The notes under the pieces were generated by a model, which saw only the letters and a program-made list of their open reading frames with translations, was not told the origin of the DNA and ran no database searches. Of a DNA stretch of 64,000 nucleotides, positions 52,526 through 60,723 are shown piece by piece. The stretch is from JAWKJY01 sp041393535 (GTDB taxonomy: Bacteria > Actinomycetota > Thermoleophilia > Gaiellales > Gaiellaceae), in assembly GCA_041393535.1 (NCBI GenBank), contig JAWKJY010000003.1:372001-436000 (forward strand), read 5' to 3'. The first letter of the stretch is position 1. Every line of letters begins with the position of its first letter. A program made the translations under genes and the position numbers.

Positions 52526-53760
52526 GGGCCGGCCTCCACGGCGGCCGCCTCGATCGGCGCGGGCTCGTCGTGCCGGCGCTCGAGCACCTCGCCGGCGCCG
52601 CCGCGGCTCGCGCGCACCATCCACAGGCCGGCGGCGATCGCGGCGACGCCGAGCAGGACGTACGTCCAGCGGCTGCCGACGAGCTCGGCGACGGCGCGGC
52701 CCCCGAGCGGCGCGACGCCGTTCGCGGTGCCGGAGGCGAGCATGACGACGCCGCTCGCGGCGCCGAGCGCGAGCCCGACCGCGCTCGCGCCGATCGTCGC
52801 GAGCGGGAAGCAGATGACGAACGCGACGCCGATCACGAGCCCGCGCAGCGCCATCGTCGACGCCTGCGCCCAGGTCTCGTTCGAGATCGCGACCGGCACG
52901 AGCACGCAGGCCACGGCGAACGACGAGAGGCCGGCGCGACGTAGCGTCACGAGCCGGTCGGCCCAGCGGACGGCGATCAGCGTCGCGACGATGTAGACGC
53001 CGCCGCTGAGCGAGAAGATCGCGCCGATCGAGCCGGCGGAGAGGCCGTTGTCGTCGAGCTGCTGCGGCACGAGGATCGAAAGGACGATGTCCGTGATCAC
53101 GCCGATCAGGACGAGCGCGCAGCCGGCGGCGATCACGGGGACGCGGAGGGCCGCGAGGAGCGTCCGGGCCGGCACCGGCTCGTGCGGCGGCGGCTGGCCG
53201 CCCGGGCGCGAGGTGAGCGCGAGGAGCAGGTTGAGACCCGACAGCGCGGTCACGGCGAGGAAGGCGGCCCGCAGGCCCGAGGCGTCGACGAGGCCGCCCG
53301 CGAGGTAGGGCCCGATCAGGCCGCCGACGCCCGCCGCGGGCATGATCCCGCCGATCGCCCGGGCCCGGGCACGCAGCGAGAGCGAGGCCGAGAGCCAGGC
53401 GATCGCCGCCGTCAGCATCCCGGTGAACCCGATCCCGAACAGGATGCGCGCGGCGAGCAGCGTCCAGGCGTCCACCGCGAGCGCGCTGCCGAGCCCCGAG
53501 AGCAGGACGAGCGCGATGCAGATCGTCGTCACACGCCGCGCGCCGAAGCGGTCGGAGATCATCCCCATCGGCAGCGCGAGCGGGATCATCGCGAGGCCCG
53601 ACGAGGTGGCGATCGCGGAGCCCGCGAGCTCCGAGAGCCCGAGGTCGTCCCGGAACGTCGGCAGGGTCGCGTAGAACCCCGTCAGGTTGACGTTCGCGGT
53701 GATCGTGAACAGGTAGACGGCGACCGCGGGCGCGCGCAGGAGGCCGAGCGCCCCGCTCAC
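52522..53760 (-). CDS. MFS transporter
   Basis: 412 residues from GTG at 53760; in-frame sequence upstream belongs to the neighbouring gene's region. Twelve hydrophobic helices are seen with the signature 'MGMISDRFGARRVTTICIAL' (GxxxDRxGxR) between helices 2 and 3, 'ITANVNLTGFYATLPTFRDD' in helix 1 and the mid-loop 'TSRPGGQPPPHEPVPARTLL'. It carries small solutes across the cytoplasmic membrane using the proton gradient. It is coupled to the HyuB downstream and 25 bp after the UGSC stop, so it may import the substrate of this operon (inference). Confidence 0.88.
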   Translation of the reverse strand: MSGALGLLRAPAVAVYLFTITANVNLTGFYATLPTFRDDLGLSELAGSAIATSSGLAMIPLALPMGMISDRFGARRVTTICIALVLLSGLGSALAVDAWTLLAARILFGIGFTGMLTAAIAWLSASLSLRARARAIGGIMPAAGVGGLIGPYLAGGLVDASGLRAAFLAVTALSGLNLLLALTSRPGGQPPPHEPVPARTLLAALRVPVIAAGCALVLIGVITDIVLSILVPQQLDDNGLSAGSIGAIFSLSGGVYIVATLIAVRWADRLVTLRRAGLSSFAVACVLVPVAISNETWAQASTMALRGLVIGVAFVICFPLATIGASAVGLALGAASGVVMLASGTANGVAPLGGRAVAELVGSRWTYVLLGVAAIAAGLWMVRASRGGAGEVLERRHDEPAPIEAAAVEAGP

Positions 53761-53785
53761 CGCCCGGCCCTGCCCCGCGCGCGGC

Positions 53786-54328
53786 TCAACTGCTGGCGAC
53801 CAGCGCGTCCTCGACGGCCGGCGCGAGGGGCGCCGCGACCGCTGCGATCTCGTCCCGGCTGCGCCCGAACAGGGGCTCGGCCACGGCCACGATCGGCAGG
53901 TCGGGGCGGCCCACGACGCGCGCCGTCTCGCCCGCGATCCCGAGCAGGGCACGGTTCAGGACGAGCACCGTCGGCACCCCGGCCGCCTCGGCGGCCACCG
54001 CGTCGCGCACACTGCGCGACGAGCACGTCGCTCAGTCGCCCGCCGCGATCACGAGCGCCTCGTAGCGGTCGGCCATCGCCTGCGCCCACACGTCGGGCGG
54101 GCTCGGCATCAGCTGCGGGCGCGAGACGCGCTCGAACGAGGCCTCCGGGAAGCGGTCGGCGAGGTGGCGCTCGACGCCGTCGAGCAGGCCCTGACCCCAG
54201 TCGGCGGTCGGGTTCAGCATCCCGTCGACCAGGCCGATCCGCCTGCGTTCGAGCGAGTCTGGCCTTCGCGCCGGCTGCGCCGGCTCGAAGGCGTCCGCGG
54301 TCGGGTCGACGAAGCGCGCGTCGCTCAT
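53786..54328 (-). CDS. UGSC-family selenoprotein (selenocysteine at residue 99, TGA codon)
   Basis: 180 residues counting the in-frame TGA at 54034-54032 as selenocysteine 99. The frame before ('GLVDGMLNPTADWGQGLLDG', 'DRYEALVIAAGD') and after ('ATCSSRSVRDAVAAEAAGVP', 'TVLVLNRALLGIAGETARVV') is the same and joins the typical UGSC-like domain: the motif in other members is (U/C)GSC-S, here U-A-T-C-S-S. Sec99 and Cys102 would form the redox pair. The hairpin at +11 to +31 after the TGA fits a bacterial SECIS. The ATG (54328) overlaps the partner gene's stop by 4 bp. If read as a stop it would leave a 98-residue fragment without the conserved C-terminal half. SelA/SelB/SelD are not in this window. 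Confidence 0.85.
54001..54021 (-). promoter_or_regulatory. SECIS-like hairpin of the UGSC selenoprotein
   Basis: Perfect 8-bp stem CGTCGCGC / GCGCGACG with a 5-nt AGTGT loop. It begins 10 nt after the TGA (54034-54032), and its 3' arm ends at +31. A stem-loop within this distance just after UGA, with a G in the loop, is the bacterial SECIS layout. The AhpD-like gene (62789-62807) has the same end point. Confidence 0.65.
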
Positions 54329-55359
54329 CGCTCGATCCTCCTCGTCACGCTGCCGTTGATCTCGCCGAACACGATCGAGGTGTAGCCGCCGTACGGGCCA
54401 CCCGCCACGGTGATCGTGATCCGCTCGGGTGACTCGACGATCGGGATCAGGTCGCCCGGCTCCGCCTCGTCGAGCCACGCCGGCCGCAGCACCTGGTCGG
54501 CGAAGGCGTAGAGGCCGCGGTCCCACAGCCGGTCGGCCCGCAGTCGCGCGTGCTCGAACAGGAACGCCTGCGCGTCCGCGCGCGACCAGCCGGCGGACGC
54601 GATCACGTTCGCGTGCTCCGGCGACATCACGAGCCACAGCTCGCCGCGGAAGAACGTGTTGTACGTGCCGGGGATCGCGGCGCACTCGGCGACGGTGCGC
54701 AGGACGTGCTCGGGCGTCGGCGTGCCCATCTCGGCGACGCAGACGGGCGCGTCGGCGGCGTAGACGGTGACCGCCGAGTCGTCGGCGGCGAGGCCCCGCT
54801 CGACGTGGAGCTCGGGCCAGGGCGACTCGTCGACGTTCTCCGTGTAGCAGTAGGCGTAGTGGCCCGGGTGCCCGATCGTCGTCGGGTCGAGCCCGCCCGG
54901 GCGTGCGTTCCCGATGTTCAGGAAGCAGAGGTTGAGCGCGCGGCCGATCGTCGCGTTCGCGCGGTTCCCGTGCCCGAGCGCGTTCACCCCGCCGTTCATC
55001 CCGACCTCGCGCGCGAGCGGGCCCCCGACCAGCAGCAGCGGGCACATCGAGTGGACGGTCGTGAGGATGTCGTAGAGCGAGAAGCGCGGCTCGGACGCGG
55101 CCTTCAGGGCCGCGACGACGATCGGCAGGTGCTCCGGCAGGCAGCCCGCCATGACCGCGTTCGCGGCCACCTTCTCGAGCGTCGCGTGGCCGCCCTGGGG
55201 CGCGAGCACGCAGACGACCTCGCCGCGCCGGTCGGCCCACGCGCCGAGCATCCGCTCGACCCGCTCGCGCGTCGGCGGCACCACCGGCAGCCCGTCCGTC
55301 CAGCCCGCGGCGAAGCACGCCTCCACGTCGTCGGCCACGATCGCGTCCGTCAGGGTCAT
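54325..55359 (-). CDS. partner protein of UGSC selenoprotein, unknown function
   Basis: 344 residues. ATG after GGGAGGAGG. I recognise the N-terminal 'AGWTDGLPVVPPTRERVERM' as a signature of proteins encoded next to UGSC-family genes, but I cannot name a characterised function. Other features: 'TLEKVAANAVMAGCLPEHLP', 'TTVHSMCPLLLVGGPLAREV', 'GRALNLCFLNIGNARPGGLD', 'GHPGHYAYCYTENVDESPW' and 'VMSPEHANVIASAGWSRADA'. Several cysteines (at least six) are suited to thiol chemistry with the Sec/Cys pair of the next gene. There is no signal peptide or membrane helix, so it is cytoplasmic. It is first in the operon (partner, UGSC, MFS, HyuB), coupled by ATGA. Confidence 0.75.
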   Translation of the reverse strand: MTLTDAIVADDVEACFAAGWTDGLPVVPPTRERVERMLGAWADRRGEVVCVLAPQGGHATLEKVAANAVMAGCLPEHLPIVVAALKAASEPRFSLYDILTTVHSMCPLLLVGGPLAREVGMNGGVNALGHGNRANATIGRALNLCFLNIGNARPGGLDPTTIGHPGHYAYCYTENVDESPWPELHVERGLAADDSAVTVYAADAPVCVAEMGTPTPEHVLRTVAECAAIPGTYNTFFRGELWLVMSPEHANVIASAGWSRADAQAFLFEHARLRADRLWDRGLYAFADQVLRPAWLDEAEPGDLIPIVESPERITITVAGGPYGGYTSIVFGEINGSVTRRIER

Positions 55360-55454
55360 GCGCCGCCTCCTCCCGGGTCGAACTGCCGCGCGGGGCCCAA
55401 TACTAGTCCGCCACGCCCCCGGCGCAGGTGGGTCGCGCGGGCCATACTCGGCGC

Positions 55455-56939
55455 GTGGCGGGTGCGGATCTGAACGGGGAGCGAGCGGACGAGGTGGACG
55501 TCGTCGTCTGCGGCTCGGGCCTCGCGGGCTGCGCGGCCGCCCTCGCGGCGGCCGGGGCGGGCGCCACCGTCGTCGTCGTCGAGCGGGAGCCGCCCGGCTC
55601 GGCCGGCGGGAACAGCCGGGTGGCGCAGGGCGAGATCGCCTGGCCCGTCGACGCGGACGCGCTCGTCGCCTACCAGCGGGCCCTGAACGGCGAGGCGGTC
55701 GTCCCGGACGACGTCCTGCGCGCGTACGCGCAGGAGGCGGTCGCCCAGCGCGCCTGGGTCGAGCGGCTCGCCGCCGACGCCGGCCTCGAGCTCGTCCGGT
55801 ACCCGCGCGGCGCGGAGTTCCCGGAGCTGCCGGGCGCCGCGTGCGTCGCCGAGGCGGTCAAGGCCCCGGGGCTCTGGGGCGCGTTCCGCGACGCGGTCGC
55901 CCGGGCGGGGATCCCCGTCCTGCACCGCCACCGGGCGGTCGGGCTCCTCCGCCAGGAGGACGCCGCGGTCGCGGGGGTGGCCTGCGAGACGCCGGCGGGG
56001 CCGGTCGTGCTCGGCGCGCGCGGCGGGGTCGTGCTCTGCGTCGGCGGCCACGAGAACGCGGGCGAGGAGACGGCGCGGCGGCTGCGCGTCCCGGGCGTGC
56101 GCTTCCTCGGCTCGCCGGCGAACACGGGCGACGGGCTGCGCCTGCTCGAGCAGGTGGGCGCGCGGCTCTGGCACGACGCCTGCGCCGTCGAGCCGGGCGG
56201 GATCTGGCCGTCGCTGCCCGTCCCCGGGCTCGCGGCCGCGTTCCTGCGCGACCCGGGCTTCCCGGGCCGCAGCTGGCTGGAGCTGCGGGCCGGGTCGCTC
56301 GAGCGCTTCGGCGACGAGACGGCCGACCTGGCGTTCACCCACTACCGCGTCCGCGGGGCCGACGGGCGCTGGGCGGACTCGGTCTGGCGCACGGTCGAGC
56401 GGGCGCTGCTCGTGCTCGACGAGGCGGCCCTGCGGGCCGGGCCGCTTGGGCTCCAGGTGGAGATGGGGTGGAGCCGCCTGGTCGACGGCCACCGCTGGAG
56501 CCCCGACAACGCCGACGAGGTCGAGCGCGGCTGGATCGTCCGCGCCGGGTCGCTCGCGGAGCTGGCGGCGCGGCTCGGCGAGGACCCCGCGCGGCTCGAG
56601 TCGGCGGTCGCGCGCTTCGACGACGCCGCGCGCGCCCGTAGCGACGCCGAGCACGGGCGCGACCCGACCAGGATGGCGCCGCTCGCGGGCCCGCCCTACT
56701 TCGCGGTCGTCGAGGCGCCCGCCATCGTCGCGACGACGGGCGGCGGCGAGCGGGACGCCCGCGCGCGGGTGCTGGCGGCCGACGGGGCGCCGATCCCGGG
56801 CCTGTACGAGGCAGGCGAGCTCGGCTCGATCTTCGGCGGGCTCTACCAGAACGGCTCGTTCCTGGCCGAGTGCGTCGCGTTCGGTCGGATCGCCGGGCGG
56901 GAGGCCGCCGGCCGCGCCGCCCGCCTGGCGACGGCGTGA
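55455..56939 (+). CDS. FAD-dependent fumarate reductase/tricarballylate dehydrogenase-type flavoprotein
   Basis: 494 residues. GTG start. The N-terminal dinucleotide fold 'VDVVVCGSGLAGCAAALAAA' (GxGxxG-like), FAD-contacting 'AGGNSRVAQGEIAWPVDADA' and the C-terminal 'GLYEAGELGSIFGGLYQNGS' and 'GREAAGRAAR' are typical of the FAD_binding_2 family. The substrate-cap region carries His and Arg residues as in fumarate reductases ('AHENAGEE'-like region: 'CVGGHENAGEETARRLRVPG'). It is divergent from the UGSC operon by 95 bp and is followed, after 44 bp, by a second enzyme of the same family. Together they probably reduce or dehydrogenate a dicarboxylate-like substrate (inference). Confidence 0.87.
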   Translation: MAGADLNGERADEVDVVVCGSGLAGCAAALAAAGAGATVVVVEREPPGSAGGNSRVAQGEIAWPVDADALVAYQRALNGEAVVPDDVLRAYAQEAVAQRAWVERLAADAGLELVRYPRGAEFPELPGAACVAEAVKAPGLWGAFRDAVARAGIPVLHRHRAVGLLRQEDAAVAGVACETPAGPVVLGARGGVVLCVGGHENAGEETARRLRVPGVRFLGSPANTGDGLRLLEQVGARLWHDACAVEPGGIWPSLPVPGLAAAFLRDPGFPGRSWLELRAGSLERFGDETADLAFTHYRVRGADGRWADSVWRTVERALLVLDEAALRAGPLGLQVEMGWSRLVDGHRWSPDNADEVERGWIVRAGSLAELAARLGEDPARLESAVARFDDAARARSDAEHGRDPTRMAPLAGPPYFAVVEAPAIVATTGGGERDARARVLAADGAPIPGLYEAGELGSIFGGLYQNGSFLAECVAFGRIAGREAAGRAARLATA

Positions 56940-56983
56940 CAGACTTCCCGCGGGACGCCGAGCCGCGAGGCCAGGAGGGACGC

Positions 56984-58414
56984 ATGGGAGAGCACGACAT
57001 CGTCGTCGTCGGAGCCGGCACCGCCGGGATGCCGTGCGCGATCGAGGCCGCGCTCGCCGGCGCGTCGGTCGTCGTGCTCGAGAAGGCGGACGACGTCGGC
57101 GGCACGCTCGTCCTCTCGGCCGGCCAGATGAGCGCCGCCGGCGCGCGGATCGGCCGCGAGCGCGGCATCGACGACAGCCCCGATCGCCACTACGCCGACG
57201 TGATGGCCCTCGGGCACGGCAAGGGCGATCCGGCGCTCGTCCGGCTCGCCGTCGACCAGGCGCCGCACACGATCGACTGGCTCGAGGAGCTGGGCTTCCC
57301 GTTCCCGCGGGACGTCCCGGTCATCTACCACGGCCACGAGGCGTACTCCGTGCCGCGGACCTACTGGGGGCGCGAGCTCGGCCACAGCGTGCTGAACGTC
57401 GTGCGCCCGCGCTTCCTGGAGCTGGTCGAGGCCGGCCGGATCGAGCTGCGCCTGGGCACGCCGCTGCTCGACCTCGTCGTCGAGGGCGGGGCCGTGGTCG
57501 GCGTCCGCGCCGAGGGGCCGGACGGCCCCGTCGAGCTCCGCGCGCGGAGCGTCGTGCTCGCGACCGGCGGCTACGCGGCGAGCCGGGCGCTGTTCGACGA
57601 GCGGCATCCCGGCGTCCACTGCCTGATCGGCGGGCACCCGACCTCGACGGGCGACGGGCTGCTCGCGGCCGAGCGCGTCGGCGCGGCCTTCCGGGGCGCC
57701 GAGCACCACCTGCCGACCGCCGGCTGCGTCGAGACGGTCGTCGGGACGGGCCGCTGCGAGTTCTGGGAGTCGCTCGCGAACCTGCACCCCTTCTACCGCA
57801 AGCCACGGGAGATCCACGTGAACGCGCGCGGCGAGCGGTTCCTGCGCGAGGACTGCTGGAGCCCGGACGAGCGCGAGCGGGCGCTCGTCGCCCAGGGCGA
57901 CCGCATGTGGATCGTCTTCGACGCGGCCGCGGTCGACGAGGACGACCCGCTCGTCCTCGGCTGGAGCCACGAGATGCTCGTCGAGCGCGCGGAGGCGGGC
58001 GAGAAGGCGTGGGTCGCGGACGACCCGCGGACGCTGGCCGTGCGGGCGGGCATCGACCCCGGCGGGCTGGAGCGGACGGTCGCGGCGTACAACGAGGCCG
58101 TCCGGGCGGGCGTCGACGCGCTCGGCCGGGAGCACCTCGCGAACGAGCTCGGCACGCCGCCGTGGTTCGCCCTGCTCGTCGAGTCCGGCACGGTGATGGG
58201 CTTCGGCGGCGTCGCGGTTGACGGCGAGCTCCGCGTGACGGACGCGGACGGGCGGCCGATCGCGGGCCTCTACGCGGCGGGCGAGATCCTCGGCGCTGCG
58301 GCGCTCATGGGCGACGCCTACTGCGGCGGCATGGGGGTCACGCCCGCGATCGGCTTCGGCCGCCTGCTCGGCCGGCGGCTCGCGCGGGTCGAGCTGGCCG
58401 CGCCGGCGGCCTGA
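56984..58414 (+). CDS. FAD-dependent fumarate reductase/3-ketosteroid-dehydrogenase-type flavoprotein
   Basis: 476 residues. ATG after CAGGAGGG. FAD_binding_2 features: 'HDIVVVGAGTAGMPCAIEAA', 'VVVLEKADDVGGTLVLSAGQ', 'VVLATGGYAASRALFDERHP', and the C-terminal 'GLYAAGEILGAAALMGDAYC' with 'GMGVTPAIGFGRLLG'. The gene follows the related flavoprotein at 55455 by 44 bp, so the two form an operon and could be partners or sequential dehydrogenases. Fumarate/urocanate reductases and ketosteroid dehydrogenases share this fold; the substrate cannot be told. It is followed by a 402-bp intergenic region. Confidence 0.87.
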   Translation: MGEHDIVVVGAGTAGMPCAIEAALAGASVVVLEKADDVGGTLVLSAGQMSAAGARIGRERGIDDSPDRHYADVMALGHGKGDPALVRLAVDQAPHTIDWLEELGFPFPRDVPVIYHGHEAYSVPRTYWGRELGHSVLNVVRPRFLELVEAGRIELRLGTPLLDLVVEGGAVVGVRAEGPDGPVELRARSVVLATGGYAASRALFDERHPGVHCLIGGHPTSTGDGLLAAERVGAAFRGAEHHLPTAGCVETVVGTGRCEFWESLANLHPFYRKPREIHVNARGERFLREDCWSPDERERALVAQGDRMWIVFDAAAVDEDDPLVLGWSHEMLVERAEAGEKAWVADDPRTLAVRAGIDPGGLERTVAAYNEAVRAGVDALGREHLANELGTPPWFALLVESGTVMGFGGVAVDGELRVTDADGRPIAGLYAAGEILGAAALMGDAYCGGMGVTPAIGFGRLLGRRLARVELAAPAA

Positions 58415-58816
58415 CCGCGGGGCTCGCGGCCGGTCGGCGCGACCGGTTGCGCAGACGGGACGGTCGCGGAATCGTCACGGTCACGCACACGACTCGGCAC
58501 GGTCCGTGACCCACGCGTCACGGGACGCCCGCGCAGCGTGGACAACGGTGGAACGCGGTCCCCCACCTGGGCGGGAGACCCGGGGAGGGCCGAAGGGCAT
58601 GTCCGAACGGGACGTGTTCGAACGGGACGGTGCGGAGCAGGGCTGGGCCACCCGGGCGGCGGAGCGCCTTGGGCGGACGTCCCGACGGGCGCCCACGCGG
58701 CACGCCCCGGCGAGTGCCGCGCGGCCGGCCGCGCGCCAGGGGGCGCGGCGGTTACCCTCGGGGCGAGGCGGCCGTCGCGGCAGACGACCGGCCCAGGCGG
58801 CGGGAGGAGGAGCGGA
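58415..58816. other. 402-bp intergenic region with repeats and leader-like element
   Basis: No gene is seen. It contains ATCGTCAC (58471-58478), a 15-bp imperfect tandem repeat TGT(C/T)CGAACGGGACG at 58600-58614 and 58615-58629, the related 'CCCCCACCTGGGCGGG' stretch, and TACCCT (58753-58758). The boxes match those before the genes at 24864 and 31723. The rest reads as Arg/Pro-rich only in non-coding frames. Confidence 0.55.
58753..58758 (+). promoter_or_regulatory. -10-like hexamer TACCCT upstream of binding-protein gene
   Basis: TACCCT lies 58 nt before the GTG at 58817, which has GGGAGGAGG 7 nt upstream. If it is used, the gene has a normal leader and the repeats at 58600-58629 lie in DNA upstream of the promoter. 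Confidence 0.35.
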
Positions 58817-60691
58817 GTGCGCACGAGCCGGGCACGCGTTGCGCTCGTCGCGGGCCTGGCGGCGGCCGCCGCACTCGCCGCGAGGCTGCACCGGCGGCAC
58901 GCCCGCGCCGGCGCCAGGCCGCGGCCGAGCCCGCCCCACCCGTCCTCGAGGCCCCGCCCGCGCCGGCGTTCCCGCCCGGCCAGCCCGCGGAGCCGCGCGA
59001 CGCGGCCCCCGGCGCCGGCGCCCTCCGCGCCCGGCGCGCGGCGGCCCCCGCGCCGGCCTGCGGGCCACAGCCGCCGCCGGTCCCGCCGGCCGAGGCCGCC
59101 CGGCCGCCAAGCCGCGCCCGCCCAGCCGCCCTCGCGCGACACGCTCGTCGTCCTCGCCGCGGAGGGCGTCCCCTCGCTCGACCCGGAGGCGTTCGGGACG
59201 GCCGCCCAGCTGGAGGTGCTGGCGAACGTGCTCGAGCCGCTCGTCCGCATCGCCCCGACACGCGCGCCGGGGCAGCGGGTCGGCGGGGCGACGCGCATCG
59301 TCCCGGCGCTGTGCCGCTCGGTCGAGGTGCTCGAGACGGGCGTCCGCTGCCGGCTCGGCGACGCGCGCTCCTCGGCGGGCAACGAGATCACGAGCGCCGA
59401 CGTCGAGTGGACGCTCCGCTACGTGCTGGCGGCGAACGGCCCGGGGAAGCTCGTGCTCGGCCTCGCGGGCGTCGACATCGACCGCCCGCTCACGGTCGAG
59501 GACGCGAAGACCTTCACGATCAACGCTCGGTCGTCGACGAGCGTTCTCGCACCGGCGATGGCGCTCCTCGCGTTCAGCCCGCTCGACTCCGTCGAGGCCG
59601 TCGCGCACGCGACCGAGGCCGATCCGTTCGCGCGCGAGTGGCTCGCGTCGCACTCGGCCGGCTTCGGGCCGTACCGCGTCGACGAGCTCGATCCGGGCCG
59701 GCAGGTCACGCTCTCGGTCAACCCGGGCTACCGCGGCTCGTCGGCGTTTCCCCCGCCCTCGATCCCCCGCATCGTCCACCGCGCCGTGCCCGAGGCCAGG
59801 ACGCGCGCCGGGCTGCTCGACTCGGGGCAGGCGCAGCTCGTCCGCGCGGCCGAGCCGGACCTCGTCCGCGCGCTCGCACGCTCGACGGAGGTGATCGTCG
59901 AGCGGCTGCCCTACAACGCGCAGATCGCGCTGTTCCTGGACACGACGAGCCCGCCGTTCGACGAGCCCGCCGTTCGACGGGCGATCGCCTGCGCCGTCGA
60001 CAAGGGCGCGTTCGTCCGCGCCGTCTCGTACGGCCAGTACCGGGTGGCGAACGGGATCACGAGCCCCGAGAAGCTGCCGGCCCAGGCCGAGGAGGGCGCC
60101 GAGCCGTGCCCGCGGCGCGACCTCGAGCGGGCGCGGCGGCTGCTCGCCCGGGCGGGCGGCTGGCGCGGGACGGTCCCGCTCGTCTACGCCGAGCCCGACT
60201 CGGGGCCGAACGCCGCGGCCGGAGCCCGCGTCCTCGCGGCCGACCTGGCCGAGGCCGGGATCACGGTCGAGCCGACCGCGGCGCCCGAGCCGGAGCGGCT
60301 CTTCGTCGACGCCCTCCGGGGCGAGCTGCCGCTCGTCCTGCTCGCGTGGGGTGCGAACGTTCCGGACGCCGGCTACGCGCTGTCCGCCTGGTTCGGCGGC
60401 GCGTCGCCGCTGAACGTCTCGCGCTTCGCGAGCCCGGCCGCCGACGCGGCGCTCGCCGAGGCGCTCCGGCTGCCCCTCGACGACCCGGCCCGGAACGACC
60501 TCCTGCGCCGGGTGCAGCGCACCGTCGTCGCGAGCGCCGCCGTCGTGCCGCGCGCCACCCTGGCGAACCAGGTCGTCGTCCACCGCACGCTCTGCGGCGT
60601 CCGGCCCGATCCCGTCGACGTCGTCCGCTGGCAGCTCCTCTCGTACTGCCGGTCGGCGCAGCCCGCCCGGGCCGGCCCGGATCGCCGCTAG
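58817..60691 (+). CDS. ABC-type peptide/opine substrate-binding protein (SBP family 5)
   Basis: 624 residues if read in one frame. The GTG start has GGGAGGAGG. The mature domain from about 110 is a clear family 5 binding protein: 'DTLVVLAAEGVPSLDPEAFG', 'LEPLVRIAPTRAPG', 'LPYNAQIALFLDTTSPPFDE', 'FDEPAVRRAIACAVDKGAFV' and 'RFASPAADAALAEALRLPLD'. The Arg/Pro-rich stretch 58890-59130 is unlikely protein; shifting frame there gives a lipobox-like 'RGCTGGTPAPAPG' and a normal Pro/Ala spacer, so two compensating frameshifts are probable and it is likely a lipoprotein. No permease or ATPase genes lie nearby; they may be elsewhere. The next gene starts 32 bp later. Confidence 0.82.
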   Translation: MRTSRARVALVAGLAAAAALAARLHRRHARAGARPRPSPPHPSSRPRPRRRSRPASPRSRATRPPAPAPSAPGARRPPRRPAGHSRRRSRRPRPPGRQAAPAQPPSRDTLVVLAAEGVPSLDPEAFGTAAQLEVLANVLEPLVRIAPTRAPGQRVGGATRIVPALCRSVEVLETGVRCRLGDARSSAGNEITSADVEWTLRYVLAANGPGKLVLGLAGVDIDRPLTVEDAKTFTINARSSTSVLAPAMALLAFSPLDSVEAVAHATEADPFAREWLASHSAGFGPYRVDELDPGRQVTLSVNPGYRGSSAFPPPSIPRIVHRAVPEARTRAGLLDSGQAQLVRAAEPDLVRALARSTEVIVERLPYNAQIALFLDTTSPPFDEPAVRRAIACAVDKGAFVRAVSYGQYRVANGITSPEKLPAQAEEGAEPCPRRDLERARRLLARAGGWRGTVPLVYAEPDSGPNAAAGARVLAADLAEAGITVEPTAAPEPERLFVDALRGELPLVLLAWGANVPDAGYALSAWFGGASPLNVSRFASPAADAALAEALRLPLDDPARNDLLRRVQRTVVASAAVVPRATLANQVVVHRTLCGVRPDPVDVVRWQLLSYCRSAQPARAGPDRR

Positions 60692-60723
60692 CCTGGCGCG
60701 GTCGGCGACGTGGGGGAGGGAGC

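Noticed and set aside
58595..58630. TTCGAAC resembling a tRNA T-loop
   Set aside because: The flanking stem does not pair and no acceptor, D or anticodon arm can be drawn; it is part of the 15-bp tandem repeat.
58506..59894. 462-codon Arg/Ser-rich frame over the binding-protein start
   Set aside because: Composition is Arg/Ser/Pro only, with no motif; the binding-protein frame with family 5 motifs overlaps it.
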